Shown here: positions 1-12,800 of the stretch, one piece after another
How the letters are laid out: every line of letters begins with the position of its first letter
How positions within the stretch are numbered: position 1 is the first letter of the stretch
NCBI GenBank assembly: GCA_016169945.1
Contig: JADLSH010000279.1
Span: 806,001-870,000, forward strand
Reading direction: 5' to 3'
DNA length: 64,000 bases
Source of the DNA: Trachythela sp. YZ-2020
Lineage: Eukaryota > Cnidaria > Anthozoa > Malacalcyonacea > Clavulariidae
Program-made: the position numbers and the translations under genes
Notes under the pieces: model-generated
The model's input: only the letters and a program-made list of their open reading frames with translations
The model's database searches: none
What the model was told of the DNA's origin: nothing

Positions 1-498
1 GTGCATATTTTCCTCAAACCTGCGCCCAAACATTTTCATAACAAATGTAAAATTCCCCCCACAAAAAATATATGCCCTGCCTGCCTTAGATTTATTTATA
101 GATTAAAGTGATTAGATTTATTAATTGGCCTGGAATTTCACTTTAGATTCTTACTTGTCGTGTTTTCAGTTATGTCATTCAAACGTAGTAGGTAATCCCC
201 CAATTATAAGTTCCTAATTAATATGCAATATCTTCCTAAATCCTTTAATAAAACTTTGCAAACCCTTGAATATGAAGATATGTATGTAATATTATGTAAA
301 TTGCAAATATTGTGAGATTTGTCATTTTTCCTTAAGTGGTAAAAGCAAAACAAATTCAAATGATCAAGTGGATTTTTCAAATTTCTTAGCTCGATGAAAT
401 ATTTATCAATATGCGAGCGAGTGTACAAGGTATCTAATTACGTGTTGAAAACGTTATTATTTTTAAAACAATTTTTATGAATGTTATAGTTCCTGTAG

Positions 499-1562
499 CT
501 ACATTGATGCCAGATACAGTAATCCTGAAAAATGAAGAGGAGCTTATTAAACATTTGCTAAGTTTCCTCAACAACAGAAAATCACCATTGAGGCTTTGCT
601 ACAGAGCATCACTACATGGTTGGTCAAGTCAAGACTTCCACAAACTATGTGATGGTAAAGCAGGAACAGTAGTCTTGGTTAAGGTTGGAAACTGGATCTT
701 TGGTGGATACACTGATCAAACTTGGCAAGGTAAGAATTCTATATTTCACCAATTTTATTTCCTTGATATTTATAGTTTGTGCTCTTTTTACTTTCGTGTA
801 TCGAAAATTTTACATCTTACAAATATTCGAGTAATGACTGAATACGTACGATATCGAAAACAATACTGAATTGCACGCTATAAAATACTTGCTATAAAGT
901 AACCTCTATATAGTGCGCAAAATAAGAGAGAGGACTTCACATACGATGTGTGCATGATGACTGATGTGCCAAATCAAAGATTTACGAGCATGATAAATAT
1001 GAAACCCTAGGAAAAGTCAGTCGTGCATCTCTGTTGTTGTTTACTGTGCTGCTGTAGTGATGAAATATGCAGAAAGTCTTGGTTGATTTTTCTGCCTGTC
1101 AGTATGATATTTTACTGTCCTTGTTTTCATGGCTCTGGCCACGATCAAGTTAAGATTTATAAACGTTACTTTAGTAGGATGTTTATCATGTAACAAGAGC
1201 AGGTGTTGTTAATTTATTCCTTTTTTCTTCTAGGTTCAGATCAATATAAAAGCTCCAACGTATCATTTCTATTTTCATTACGAAACCCAAACAACATGCA
1301 ACCATTTAAATGTCCAATCATAAACGGTAAAAATGGAAACGCGATCTACTGTTATTCTTTTTGTGGAGCAGTCTTTGGAGGAAGTTCTTACTTTGATCTG
1401 GTCATTGGCAACAACGCCAACACTAGCAACCAAAGCTCAAGAACGAACCTTGGTTACACATACCAACCACCACCAGGATATCAATCTGGTACCTCACAAA
1501 CCCAATCGTTGTTTGCTGGTAGCTATTACTTCAAACCCACAGAAGTCGAAGTATTTTACTGA
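499..1562 (+). CDS. Gene A: TLDc-domain C-terminus of a RING/B-box/TLDc (TRIM-like) protein, cut by the window start
   Basis: Two exons are visible: 499..729 and 1234..1562, joined by a phase-1 intron (donor GTAAGAAT, acceptor TTCTTCTAG). They encode the C-terminal TLDc domain. The first exon carries 'LCYRASLHGW' and 'VLVKVGNWIFGGYTDQTW'; the second carries 'FLFSLRNPNN', a glycine-rich 'GAVFGG' stretch, 'SLFAGSYYF' and the terminal 'EVEVFY', followed by TGA at 1560-1562. By comparison with complete copies C and E, the RING/B-box and coiled-coil exons should lie upstream of base 1, since the intron before the first TLDc exon is about 580 bp in those copies. The loop after 'GAVFGG' (SSYFDLVIGNNANTSNQSS) is longer than in the sister genes. 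TLDc domains of OXR1/NCOA7-type proteins are linked to V-ATPase binding and stress resistance. The role here is not known, and the 5' part is not seen. Confidence 0.82.
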
Positions 1563-2207
1563 ACACAACATTCTGCGAAAACCATCAACCTCAAATTTTT
1601 AAAAATACTCGCAAAAATCACTGTATTGGGTCAATAACAAGTTTTACTATTGATATATAGATAGTATATGAATTTAAGGATTTAATCGACCCTAACATAA
1701 ATGTGTTAGTTTTTTATACCTGTATACGTATAGTATAGAACATATCCCGCAACAGATAACACGCAGCTTTTCAGAACACTGATTTTATTGGCTCCATTTA
1801 ACAATTGCTTCTGTGTTCAGAACAATGACATTGCTTCGTTCTTGAGAAAACCTCCGTCCAATTGGAGGAGGTCTTCTGGACAGCTGCGTACTTTGCCGCA
1901 TACTGGCTATATTGGAATTATTATATTGTCAGTAGTCATTTACATAAAGGAAGATTAACTATAAATATATTAGAAATAAGAAGGAATGATTTGAGGTTAA
2001 TATTAGTGACAAGGGAGCATTCAGAATGCACTATAGACATAGGCCATCAATTTGAAATTTCATAAGACCATAAGTAAGGAGTATATACTATCTTATAAAG
2101 TGGACCCCATACATGCACGTAGTGTCCATATAGTTAACCCCAAAATATTATATATGCGAAAGCCTTGCTGTTCGTTTATCTTTTAATTATAAAAATATTG
2201 TAAATTC

Positions 2208-2340
2208 AGATTACGTTCACACTAAACCGGACAAATTCGGAACAGAACGTAAATTCGTCCGGTTCCATTTTCTCACACGGAAATCCGTACAGTTATAGCT
2301 GTGTTCGAATTTAATCGTGCGAATTTGAGCCTCATTCACT
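2208..2340. repeat. Interspersed repeat with 'AATTCGTCCGG' and 'CGGACAAATTCG' ends
   Basis: A block with internal inverted symmetry around 'GGACAAATTCG'/'AATTCGTCCGG' and 'AATTCGTACGG'-like motifs. Related copies occur at about 7055-7240, 13945-14080, 19665-19760, 27440-27560, 30354-30480 and 56780-56830. The dispersion in introns and spacers and the inverted ends suggest a non-autonomous DNA element. The family is not identified. Confidence 0.45.
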
Positions 2341-3127
2341 CTTTTGCCAAATTGTTTCTAGTGAGAAATCATTCTGCCTTCAACATTTATCTTATAAACG
2401 CTGTTTCGCTTTTGGCTATTTTTTGATAGTGCTAAACCGAAATAGCTTCCATATAAATTATCGAAAATTTATTTTTCTTGTCAGTTATATTGCAATTTAT
2501 GACAACATGTAACCCTTACTTTAACCCTAGCCTTATTCCTAGCCCTTACCGTATCCTTAGAGTGATCTGTATTTTTTACAACTGCTCTAGGTTAACTCAC
2601 AGCCTCTGTATTTTCTAAGGCATTTACAGCAGGATTTCTCTACCACACTGCTCACCTGGGAAAAGGCGGTCAGTACAGAACTGTGAAACATCAACAGGTA
2701 CAGTTTTAGCGATATATTTCTAACATTTTTGACTCAGTTACCGCACCAGTAACTACCTGAAAAAGATTGGTCGATTAGAAAACTCCAACGTTCCGAAGTT
2801 TTCTGATCTTTCTCGGCCCAGACAACAGTCTCTTGAAGAGTATACTAACTACACTGGACCTCCTCCATTTTAGACGGTGACGATTCATCCAAACAGCAGT
2901 CTATTTGAAGACAAACCTCGCTGGTTAATTTATCACGAACTCGTCTTTACTACGAAGGAATTCATGAGACAGGTATCTTGTCGTTTTGTGTTTTGAATGT
3001 TGGTTTCGGAGATTTCTCAATAGACATTGAGCGAAAAGCCCAAAGCATAGATAGATTGGTAATAACCTAAATTACATTGAATTGAATATCTGCAATATCC
3101 ACAGAGGCAGAGCTTGTCTTACATAGG

Positions 3128-3205
3128 GCAGAACGGGTGGCAGATGCGGTAAGCGCGCTGCCCCTTACCTCCGAGTTAAGCTTTCTACTGTAGGTCGAGG
3201 GTATT
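3128..3205 (+). repeat. tRNA-like SINE relic
   Basis: The stretch resembles a tRNA-derived promoter: 'GGGTGGCAGATGCGG' recalls box A and 'TAGGTCGAGGGTATT' lies at about box-B distance. Near-copies occur at 14868-14945 (block duplication) and, split and degraded, in gene F intron 2 (about 40343-40380 and 40950-41040). It is too diverged to be a functional tRNA. Confidence 0.4.
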
Positions 3206-3429
3206 TACTTAGGTTCAAGGGTAACTTGGTTGTGCGTGAAAACTCATGTAAGTAGAGTTGGGTTGATTCTTCTGTGTTTCGAGTGTTTTTTACTGGGGCC
3301 TTCGTTTTTCCTCCTTCACTAAAAACTAACCCTTGGGTCTTAGTTGCCGAGCACGTGTGTCATGACTTTTGAGCCTTTGGTTCTGGTGAATTAGTCAACC
3401 ACGAACTGCGTAATCGACATAAATTTATG

Positions 3430-3543
3430 ACTGTGACTGTGACTCTGACTGTGACTTTGTGGCTGTGACTCTGACTGTGGCTGTGGCGGTGGCCGTGGTC
3501 GTGGCCGTGGCCGCGGCCGCGACTGCGGCTGTGGCTGTGACTA
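3430..3543 (+). repeat. Hexanucleotide repeat of TGTGAC/GTGGCT type
   Basis: A tandem run with a 6-bp period (CTGTGA, CTGTGG, GGCCGT variants). The homologous run at 15148-15320 in the duplicated spacer is longer and more uniform, so the repeat has changed copy number since the duplication. On the minus strand it reads as a His-Ser repeat, which is not taken as coding. Confidence 0.85.
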
Positions 3544-5212
3544 TTAATGAGTTTGCTTGTCTTTACTCTTGTGATTGCACAGTGTTTCAACAGTGTTTCA
3601 ACAGTGTACACTCTGATTGTTTCTCCAAGGTATTTGAAATCGAGAACACATGGCTACTAGAGGTTGCTCCACATTATTACAAAGCCAAAGAAATAGAGGA
3701 CAGTACTAGTCATAAGATGCCGAAGAATATGGGAGCTACTAAGGAACAACTACAAACGTGACCATGGTGAAATCTCTGCTTAAAGTCAGTATCACACATG
3801 TCTTGCTTGTGAGAATATCTCGCTCCAGTGTATAGGTAGTATTCATGAATTGGCGAGTTTCAGCAAGCGTTACATGCAGGGCAGACACTTAGAAGAGCGA
3901 GCGAATTGAAGTATTAGCCCTCTAGCTTTTCTTCTATTCGCCTCCTCTCGACAGAAGGACTCCTATACTCTACAGATAATGAAAACAATTAGCAGTATTT
4001 TCTCACTTTGATAACTATCAGTTGACCACCATTTGCAACGTGGTAGTACTTAGTGAAACTCCGCTATAAGCTGCCGTAGGTAGTATTCTACAATAAGCTG
4101 CTGAAGGACCTTCGCTTAAAACATTCAAGTCTGTGATACTTTACGCGGTTTCGTGGTGATAAAGTTCATGGCAACGTCCGTGCACAACCTCGTTCTCAGG
4201 GCCTTGCTTTTTCAAAAAAGCCCTGGGAACTGGTTTGGACCGCGCAGAGGCTAAATTCCCATGCTATTACTTGCTGGCCTTGCACCCCCCCTCCCCCTCC
4301 CCCACCGTCCTCGACTATGCTCGAGTATGGATCATCACCCATGTCAATACTGGCATTCATGCATGCATGATATACATAAGTAAAAACAATATATTTTAAA
4401 GATAGAATATTATATTCATAGACACGGTGGCTATTTCAAAGGCATGGTCATGATAATATAATACATATTCTTCATAGTGAAAAACGAACTGAAATCGATT
4501 GAAATCGACCAGTCGATTGAGAAACTTAAAATTCTACTCCAAATATAATTGGCGTCTAAGATACACGTTCATTTATTGTACAAGTTTTGGCATTAAAATT
4601 TTAGTCAATACACTCTAGGGAATAAAACTAAGAACATTATTATTAATAGAAAAATATTCTCCAATAAAGGTGTCCAAAACACCCATTATATAAAACATAA
4701 ATTGAAAAGTAAGGCAGACATGTATAAAACAAAAAAGCAATTAACGAAATCGAAGACAAAAAGCGACAAATGTAGTAAATGTTCAATTGTTTAATTAAGC
4801 ACGTTCAATCGTCCTTATTTAAGATTGAAATTGAAGTCGAATCGCTTGAATATCAACTTTCAATCTTTTGAATTAACAAAGTAAAGAACAACAACTACTT
4901 TTGTAAATATATTATTTTGAAGGGGTTCACGCAAACTCCTAGTATGGTCACGTGACCATTCGACTATGTCTATATCATGTTTAAATATAGAAAAATAATT
5001 GATATTGGGGTAATGATTTATTAAATTCTTAAATTCATAAGCTATACTAGTTTTTAATATCCATATCCCTATATATGGTAAAACGTATCAAACATATTGA
5101 CTAAAAATGTACGCATATATATATTGACCCTCGCGCTGTTCACCATAATTCTTACGAAGTCGATTGTAACAGTCAGTTTAGGATTCATGCTCTTGCAGAA
5201 TGTTGTAGTTAT

Positions 5213-8200
5213 TCAGTAAAATACTTCAACTTCTATGGGTTGGAAGTTGAGGCTTCCAGCAAACAACGACTGAGTTTGTTGGGTGCCATGTTGATATCCT
5301 GGTGGTGGTTGGTATGTGACACCAAGGTTGCTAGATGAGTTTTTGTTGCTGTTGGCATTGTTATAGATGAGCAGATCATGACCTGCACCAAAGACTGCTC
5401 CATAAGAAGAATTACAGTAGATCGCGTTTCCATTTTTACCGTTAATGATCGGGCATTTAAATGGTTGCATGTTGTTTGGGTTTCGTAATGAAAATAGAAA
5501 CGATGCGTTCGAGGTTTTGTATTGACCTGAACCTGGGACAATAGGAGAGGAAAGGAGCAAATATCAACAATTAAGACTAAAGCCTCGATCAAACGAGAAC
5601 GCAAGTCATCGCAAGTTTCACCTTTTCAGACATCGAAAAGAGTGAAGGAATAATTTGAAAAAGGAACACGAAATTTGAAATACACAAAGTATCTTGTGAA
5701 AAGCAATGAATGTGGTATGTTACCTTGTTTGTAATACCTTGTACACAGTTAATAAACACGTACGCTGTACATTCTTAAAAAATTGACTCATTTCCACACT
5801 TTTTATTGTCAAAACCATTCCCTCTTTAGCTCTTATATGCCCAGAAGTTAACACTTGCGATTACTTGCATTCTTGTTTGATCGGGCCTAAATACACTATG
5901 CGCGGGTTACTTTAGAATTTACCCTACTTTTGATGGCCTGCTTTTAATGGCGTGTAATTCAGAATTTGTCGCGATTGTGGTTGCGTATTTTTCACTGATT
6001 ATTCGGATGCGCGCGGTAGAATGAAAAATTTTCCATGTACGAAAATGAAAACCGCGCAAATTATAACAATTATGAAATTGAGAAATAGAAAATTCTTACT
6101 TTGCCAATTTTGATCAGTGTATCCACCAAAGATCCAGTTTCCAACCTTGATCAAAACTACTGTTTGTGCTTTACCATCACACAATTGGTGAAACTTCTGG
6201 CTCTGCCAACCATGTAGTGACGCTCTGTAACAAAGCTTCAATGGCCATGCTTTTTCTTCAAGGAAACGTAGCAATTGATCAAAAAGCTTCTCTTCATCTT
6301 TCAGGATTACTGTATTTGGCATAGCATCTATAGCAAGAATATAAAATTGAGTTTGAAAGGCTTAGTATAGTTTTGTGTTTCTATGTGTAAGATGATGCCT
6401 TGATGGTCTCCAAATTGTTTTTTGTGCAATTTGGATAACATGCACGTATGACTTGTGAATTTTTCAAAAATTATCAACACGAGTCAGAAGGACGAGACAT
6501 TGTCATTGTAAGTAATATATACAAAATAGTCTTATTAATGCAAAGATACAACAACGCCATCTTAAACCCGTACAATTTAGTGACTCCAATTCCTTGATCA
6601 TTTTATGAAAACGAAGCTTTTCCATACAGGACTGTGTATCAGCAAGTTGAACCTGAAATGATGATAAATATTGCAACATTTGAATATCATCATCGATAAC
6701 TTTCTGCGCTAAAAACAATTCTTCAAGCTTCGAATTTTCCAACATATCATTTGTGAGTTGAAGTGACTTTTCCACTTTTTGCAGGTAACTTGACATCATT
6801 TCAGTCTGAGCGGAAAGCTTTTGACAAGCGGGATCGTAGACTTTATCGACTTCTTGAATTTTGTCCTCCAAAATCTTGTTTATGCCATCCGCAGAAACTT
6901 TCATAATTTCATCTCTTCGAGCGGTGTGTTTCACTTTGATATCTTTCGCGGTTTTCTCGTACGTTGCCTTGGTGTTTTTGAAAGTCTCCAATGCCTGCAA
7001 AGTAAAGCAAAAGTAATAACGTTATAAAATATTTAACATTTGTAAATAGTGCACACGATAACGGACGAATTCTGAACCGTCACAAATTGGTTCGATTCCA
7101 TTTGTTCGCATGCGAATTCGTACGGTTAGCTGTGCAGCCTGTGCTCAGATTCTTTCCGTTTCATGCCCCTCGTGCGAACTCGAAAGGCGAAATTGTACTA
7201 CGAATTTGGATACGGTTCTAAATTCATCTCGTATAATATAGAAAGAAACAGATTCCGGATCAATTGTACTGCCTCGTCCTCGTACTATTTGAACTGCCTC
7301 GTCCTTTGATAAATACCATTATATTTATCCTGGACAACTTTGGATCATGAATTGAACTTTCTCTTGAGAAAAGTAGAAGGTAATTTTTAAAGAACTAGGC
7401 AAATGCCCCGTCATACCAACCTCGTAACCAGCCGTCTATACTGTAGCCTGCGTGGCAGGCGTTCTGTTGTGGGGGAGCGAGTTTTGTTTAGAGCGCGCAA
7501 CAGAACGCCTGCCACGCTACCCGAATAAACGCCTGCTCGCAGGCTACTGCCACCTTATACATAAGCGCCCTGACTGCAAAATTCCGCTGAGCGCGCGCAC
7601 GGCATGTCCGGAAGGACGCGATTAAACTTTTTGACATAGATTTTTTATTTTTGACCCACAGCCTCCCCAAGCACCCCCGCGCGCGTTGAGCGCGACTCTG
7701 GGTACGAGGCTGCCCTCGTACAGGAAACTTTTCATGTTTTTGTACGAAGTTGTGCTTACCAGAGGGCACTTGATATGTCGCAAAGTTTGTTGCCCATTTT
7801 TGTGAGTAAAAAGATCAGTGAGTGTTTTGAACCCCATTTTACTGGTGGATTTCAGTAAACGTTGCAGAGCAGCAGATGGTGGTCAACTTTAGACGTGTGA
7901 GACATATAGAAGCAAGAGAATTAAACTAAATCTGTCTTTTAAATTTGATATCAAATACAAGACTACTATGTATAATGCAAATAATAGACCTGTATTTTCT
8001 TTCTCTGATAACTGTCGGTTGATATACCACCCCCTTAAGTTAGCGCTGGATAGAACCACCCACCTTATTTCCTTCTACTAACATTTCGTTAATGGTCGCG
8101 CATTTTGACTTCACAGCATCCTGTTGTTTTAGATAGATTTCATGAATTGCGATACACGTATGGCCAGGTTTTGTGTGAACGGACGCCACACATTTTATGC

Positions 8201-8756
8201 AAATCAGTTCCTTACATGTTTCGCAATAAAATTTCGGAATGGCATCTTTGTGGCGAGTGCAGCTTAACTTTTCCGCTCCGATTTGCTGTTGCTCGTCACG
8301 ATTTATTATTTCACTTAACGACAGCAATGTATGGCTTTTATTTGCCGGCCACGTATCATGAAACCCGTGACATGTATGACAGAAGAGCATTTCACATTCC
8401 ATACATGTTGCAATCGAAGGCTCTTTGTGGCAGTAAGAGCAAACGGAAGCCTCTTCATTTCGATCTGGACCAACGGCAGTTAGCAGCTTAGCGATAAATT
8501 CATTATCTGGCAATGCAGCGACGGTTTCATCAGGCTTCAATGTAGTTGTGGATCTGCAAGTCGGACAGTCCAACTTCTTGTCTTCGTCATCATCATTTTC
8601 TTTGTCTTGTGTCGTCAAGTTCTCAACACAGGCTTTGCAGAATGAATGAGAGCATGACAAAATCTTCGGCTCGTTGATGGTTTTATTACAAACACCACAA
8701 AGGAGAAGATTTTGAATTTCATCAGCCGAGCGAGAACTGGTTAAAGCAGCGGCCAT
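5213..8756 (-). CDS. Gene B: RING / B-box 1 / B-box 2 / coiled-coil / TLDc protein (TRIM-like E3 ligase)
   Basis: Four exons in coding order: 8756..8064, 6994..6574, 6327..6100, 5532..5213 (minus strand), 553 residues. Exon 1 encodes a C3HC4 RING (Cys20, 23, 35, His37, Cys40, 43, 64, 67), B-box 1 (Cys106/109/118/121/126/129) and B-box 2 (Cys166, His169, Cys178/181/186/189, His194/199). Exon 2 (about 232-371) is a Lys/Glu-rich coiled coil. Exons 3-4 form TLDc (about 372-553), ending 'EVEVFY'. Intron phases are 0, 1, 1. The RING predicts E2-dependent ubiquitin transfer; the TLDc end replaces the usual TRIM recognition domain. The start is the first ATG (AGCGGCC context on the coding side), the same in all copies. 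The exon 3 donor has A instead of G as the last exon base (CAAA/GTAAGAAT), giving Ser where the sisters have Gly. Head to head with gene C, convergent with A. Activity and target are inferred only. Confidence 0.88.
7443..7545. repeat. Small hairpin repeat in gene B intron 1
   Basis: Outer inverted ends GTAGCCTGCG (7443) and CGCAGGCTAC (7536-7545) enclose an internal hairpin in which 'GTGGCAGGCGTTCTGTTG' pairs with 'CAACAGAACGCCTGCCAC' at about 7500-7517. Likely a MITE-type insertion. Confidence 0.6.
7620..7720. repeat. Interspersed repeat with GC-rich core, gene B intron 1
   Basis: A GC-rich block with 'CCTCCCCAAGCACCCCCG' and 'GGGTACGAGGCTGCCCTCGT' motifs. It recurs in gene D intron 1 at about 23195-23350. 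It probably predates the B/D block duplication. Confidence 0.45.
7850..8040. mobile_element. MITE copy ('GGTGG..TTCA' inverted-end family), right end lost
   Basis: Begins with the family end 'GGTGGATTTCAGTAAACG' and 'AGCAGATGGTGGTCAAC' and runs through the family interior, but the far end (expected 'GATAGTGCTAAGTGAAACC') is missing. It lies just inside gene B intron 1. The full-length copy in gene D (23474-23701) defines the family. Confidence 0.6.
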
Positions 8757-9890
8757 CAGATTGTAGAAGAAATAGAACTTATTGACTTCCCTTACAGCAG
8801 GATCACAGCTATAGCATTAGCCAAGTACTTCGGCCCAAACAGTCACTACTTTAGTCCACAAAAACTATGTTGACCGTCTCTAGATCTTTACTATCGACCT
8901 GCCTGACCACATTCCAAATATTATGATTCCAAGTATTGCACCCCACTGTTTTACTTAGAATTTCCATAATATAACTTTCAATCGTAAGTATTAGCATATT
9001 ATATTAAAGTGGCTATTTAAACCATAGATGTATTTTTGTTCAGTTTATATTGGATACAGTAAATTTATGATTTACGTCTCTCTATTACAGTATATTTATA
9101 TCACTCTAGTGTTATGATTTACTTTTTTCTGTGAAATAAGCACTGCTATTCACCATTGTGCAACTAACCTGAATGTCAGGTTATTGTGCAACCAGCGTAT
9201 CAAGTTCAAAGAATATGCACCCGCGTATTTACTAAGAATTTCGCAATATGGTTATGCACTTGGCTTGCTTCCCTTATATACATCATTAGCATATGATTTG
9301 CTTGCTTATCTCACATCTATGATTTTTATCCTATGGCTATACGCTGCTAGCTTGCTTATTTCAAATCTATAACACAGAACTGCAAATCATAAAATATAAG
9401 CTGTACAAAAATTCAAAAGTGTTACTGCGGAAATTCCAATGGCAATGAATTCCAAGTAAAACCGCAGAAGGAATTTCTGATATATTTTCTTGGAACTTGA
9501 CAAGCATTTGACTTTTATCTGTTAACTTGCTTTATTCTTTACATCTATAATACTATATAACAGACAATTAAATCATAAACTTTTACCGCATGTATCCAAT
9601 ATATACAGTACAAAATTTGAAATCTTAGGTTTTAACGACGACTTATATGTTTATATTTACAACTGAAAGTGATATTGCGGAAATTCTTAGTAAAACAGCG
9701 GGGTGCAATACTTGGAAATGAGCGAAGAATGCGCTAGCTCAGACAAGATCGAGAGTAGAGACGGCCAACCTAGACTTTGCTTGACTAAAGTAGTGACTGT
9801 TTGGGCCGAAGTACTTGGCTAATGCTATATAGCTGACATCCTGTTGTATTAAAAGGGGAGTCAATAAGCTGTAAATTGTTCTACAATCTG
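8757..9890. promoter_or_regulatory. Palindromic divergent promoter spacer B/C
   Basis: This 1.1-kb spacer lies between the start codons of B (-) and C (+). It is an imperfect palindrome with its centre near 9325. A block at 8802-8858 (CTATAGCATTAGCCAAGTAC, then TTCGGCCCAAACAGTCACTA, then CTTTAG) appears reverse-complemented at 9781-9838, and inner arms 'AAGTATTGCACCCCACTG' (about 8932) and 'CAGCGGGGTGCAATACTT' (about 9697) pair too. The outer blocks lie about 50-105 bp upstream of each ATG, and equivalents sit upstream of D and E, so they are candidate core promoter or 5' UTR elements. No coding sequence is seen. Confidence 0.6.
8802..8858 (-). promoter_or_regulatory. Conserved upstream block of gene B
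   Basis: Shared block (read on the minus strand: CTAAAGTAGTGACTGTTTGG, GCCGAAGTACTTGGCTAATG, CTATAGCTG) located 46-102 bp before the ATG. Equivalents: C 9781-9838, D 24541-24590, E 25752-25808. Position and conservation suggest promoter or 5' UTR. Confidence 0.5.
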
Positions 9891-12800
9891 ATGGCTGCTT
9901 CTTTAACCAGCTCTCGCTCGGCTGATGAAATTCAAAATCTTCTCCTTTGTGGTGTTTGTAATAAAACCATCAACGAACCGAAGATTTTGTCTTGCTCTCA
10001 TTCATTCTGCAAAGGCTGTGTTGAGAACTTGACGACACAAGACAATGGAAATGTTGATGGCGAAAGCAAGAAGTTGGATTGTCCGACTTGCAGATCTACA
10101 ACTACATTGAAGCCTGACGAAACCGTCGCTGCATTGCCAGATAATGAATTTATCCTTAAGCTGCTAACTGCCGTTGGTCCAGATCGAAAGCAAGAGGCTT
10201 CCGTTTGCTCTTTCTGCCAAAAGGGATCTCCACTCACAATTTGTATGGAATGTGAAATGCTTTTCTGTCATGAATGTTTTATGATGCACGAGCGCTGGCC
10301 GGCTAATAAAAGCCATATATTGCTGTCTATAAGTGAAATAATAAATCGTGACGAGCAACAGCAAATCGGAGCTGAAAAGTTAAGCTGCACTCGCCATAAA
10401 GACGCCATCTCGAAATTTTATTGCGAAACATGTAAGGAACTGATTTGCATAAAATGTGTGGCGTCCGTTCACACGAAACCTGGCCATACGTGTATCGCAA
10501 TTCATGAAATCTATCGAAAACAACAGGATGCTGTGAAGTCAAAATGCGCGACCATTAACGCAATGTTACTAGAAGGAAATAAGGTAGGCAGTTCTATCCA
10601 GCGCTAACTTATGGGGATGGTATACTTCAATTGGTCCTATAAAATAGAATACCATTATATAGGTAGGTTACTAGGTTTCACTTAGCACCATCGGGCAGCA
10701 GATGGTAGTCAACTGACAGTTATCACACTGAGAAAATCTATTAATTAAGAACAACTTTAGGAACAGTAACGATTGACCCGCCTGGCGAAAATTGCAGTTA
10801 TATAAAAGACCAGCAGATGACTTTCAAACAAGATATTACAGAAAACAATAAAATTGATTTGCTTACGTTTCGTTCTTCACATCACAACATCTTCAGAGCA
10901 TTTAAACTTATTTACAAGAGATCCACAACCTTGCACAAATAACATTAAAAATTTCCTGTATGACGGGGCATTCGTACTATATAAATATAATCAATATATT
11001 TGAAGTTCTTGACCTGCCTCGTTCTTTAAAACATCACCTTTTTTTTTTTGCTAGGATAGTCCGGAATCTGTTTCTTTCTATATTTGGCTCCGTTCAAGAC
11101 AGGGAACCACATGAATTCGAAACCGCTCTCAAATTTGCACAATTTCGAGTTCCCACTAGGAGCATGATCGCGCATCGTGAAAATTTGAGCACAGCTAACC
11201 GTGCTTTACTTTTCAGGCTTTGGAAACTGTCAATAACAGCAAAGCAACGTACGAGAAAACCGCGAAAGATACCAAAGTGAAACACACCGCTCAAAAAGAT
11301 GAAATGATGAAAATTGTTGCAGATGGCATAAACAAGATTTTGGAGGAGAAAATTCAAGAGGTCGATAAAGTCTACGATCCCGCTTGCCAAAAGCTTTCCG
11401 TTCAGGGTGAAAAGATATCAAATTACCTGCAAAAAGTGGAAAAGTCACTTCAACGCACAAATGATGTGTTGGAAAATTCGAAGCTTGAAGAATTGTTGTC
11501 AGCGCAGAAAGTTATCGATGATGATATTCGAATGTTGCAAAATGAAAGACCACAAAATTTAACGTCATTCCAGGTTCAAGTTGAAAATCCAAGATCCTGT
11601 ATGAAAAAACTTTGTCTGTATACGATGTTCAAGGAATTAGCAGATGTATGTAGCAAGTGTAAGTGTATCTGTCTTGATTTTGTCTTGTGGTAGAAATGCA
11701 GTTATCGTATAACCCAGTGCTAGACAGCCAGCGAGGATGTTACGTCTTCACCTCCCTGTGCTTGTTGGTTCGTTTGTGAGTCTGTTTGTCTTCCCGCAAG
11801 ATAGGCTAGATAGCTCAAGAAACACTAAACTGTCTAATATGAATGCTGGTGGAGCTGATGACCAGACGGGCAAGGGGCTATGAAGACAAATCGATCAAAT
11901 TTTGGTTGAAAATTGAATAAGAATTTTTAAAAGTTTGTCATACTTTTCAGCGCTGTGAAAGAGAGCTAAATGAATATGCATCATACATGACTATCTGTCA
12001 CAAAGATATCTCAATCGCTGAATCGCATGAAACAGAATACCGTAAAAGTTTGTGAAAGATTTGCTCATAAGCTAACTACTGTAAGGTCTTTGGTACTACA
12101 AAATTATATATTGTATATTGACATATGATCAAACAACTCACTGATGGAGGTATACGGTCTCTAAGTGGGCTCTAGTATGTTCAATTTAAAATAATTAATA
12201 ATTTTATTATTCTTAGAAACAATTTGCTATACTTTTAGGTCTTATACCAGATACAGTAATCCTAAAAAATGAAGAGAAACTTATTGGACATTTGGTAAGT
12301 TTCCTTAACAACAGAAAATCGCCATTGAGGCTTTGCTACAGAGCATCACTACATGGTTGGTCTAGTCAAGAGTTCCACAAATTGTGTGATGATAAAGAAG
12401 GAACAGTAGTTTTGGTCAAGGTTGGAAACTGGGTTTTTGGTGGATACACTGATCAAACATGGCAAGGTAAGAATTCTATATTTCACCAATTTTATCTCCT
12501 TGATATTTATAGTTTGTGCTCTTTTCACTTTCGTGCATGGAAAATTTTATATCTAACAAATATTCGAGTAACAATTAAATACATACGCTATCCAAAACAA
12601 TACTGAATTACACGCCATAAAATACTGGCTATAAACTACCTCTGTATAGTGCGCAAAATTAGAGAGGGGACATCGCGTACGATGTGTGCATGATGACTGA
12701 TGTGCCAAATCAAAGATTTGCGAGCATGAGAAATATGAAACCCTAGGAAAAGTCAGTCGTGTATTTCTGTTGTTGTTTACTGTGCTGCTGTAGTGATGAA

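Larger units (their letters stand above)
1563..5212. other. Convergent spacer A/B, no gene supported
   Basis: This spacer separates the 3' ends of genes A (+) and B (-). No coding exon is recognised. It contains a promoter-less stretch with degenerate CCCTAA-like motifs (about 2510-2560), an interspersed repeat rich in 'GGACAAATTCG' and 'AATTCGTCCGG' (about 2208-2340), a tRNA-like SINE relic (about 3128-3200), a hexanucleotide repeat (3430-3543) and a MITE fragment (about 3940-4062). Nearly the whole spacer recurs at 13295-17052 between genes C and D, in the same order, with small indels. Confidence 0.7.

Noticed and set aside
3360..3611. Open frames rich in His-Ser (also 15143-15412)
   Set aside because: They read through a hexanucleotide repeat on the minus strand, lack splice or start context and differ in length between duplicates.
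9876..9890. Extended N-terminus of the RING exon starting at TTG (also at 24510 and 25843)
   Set aside because: No ATG there; the first in-frame ATG (9891, 24486, 25858) aligns in all copies.
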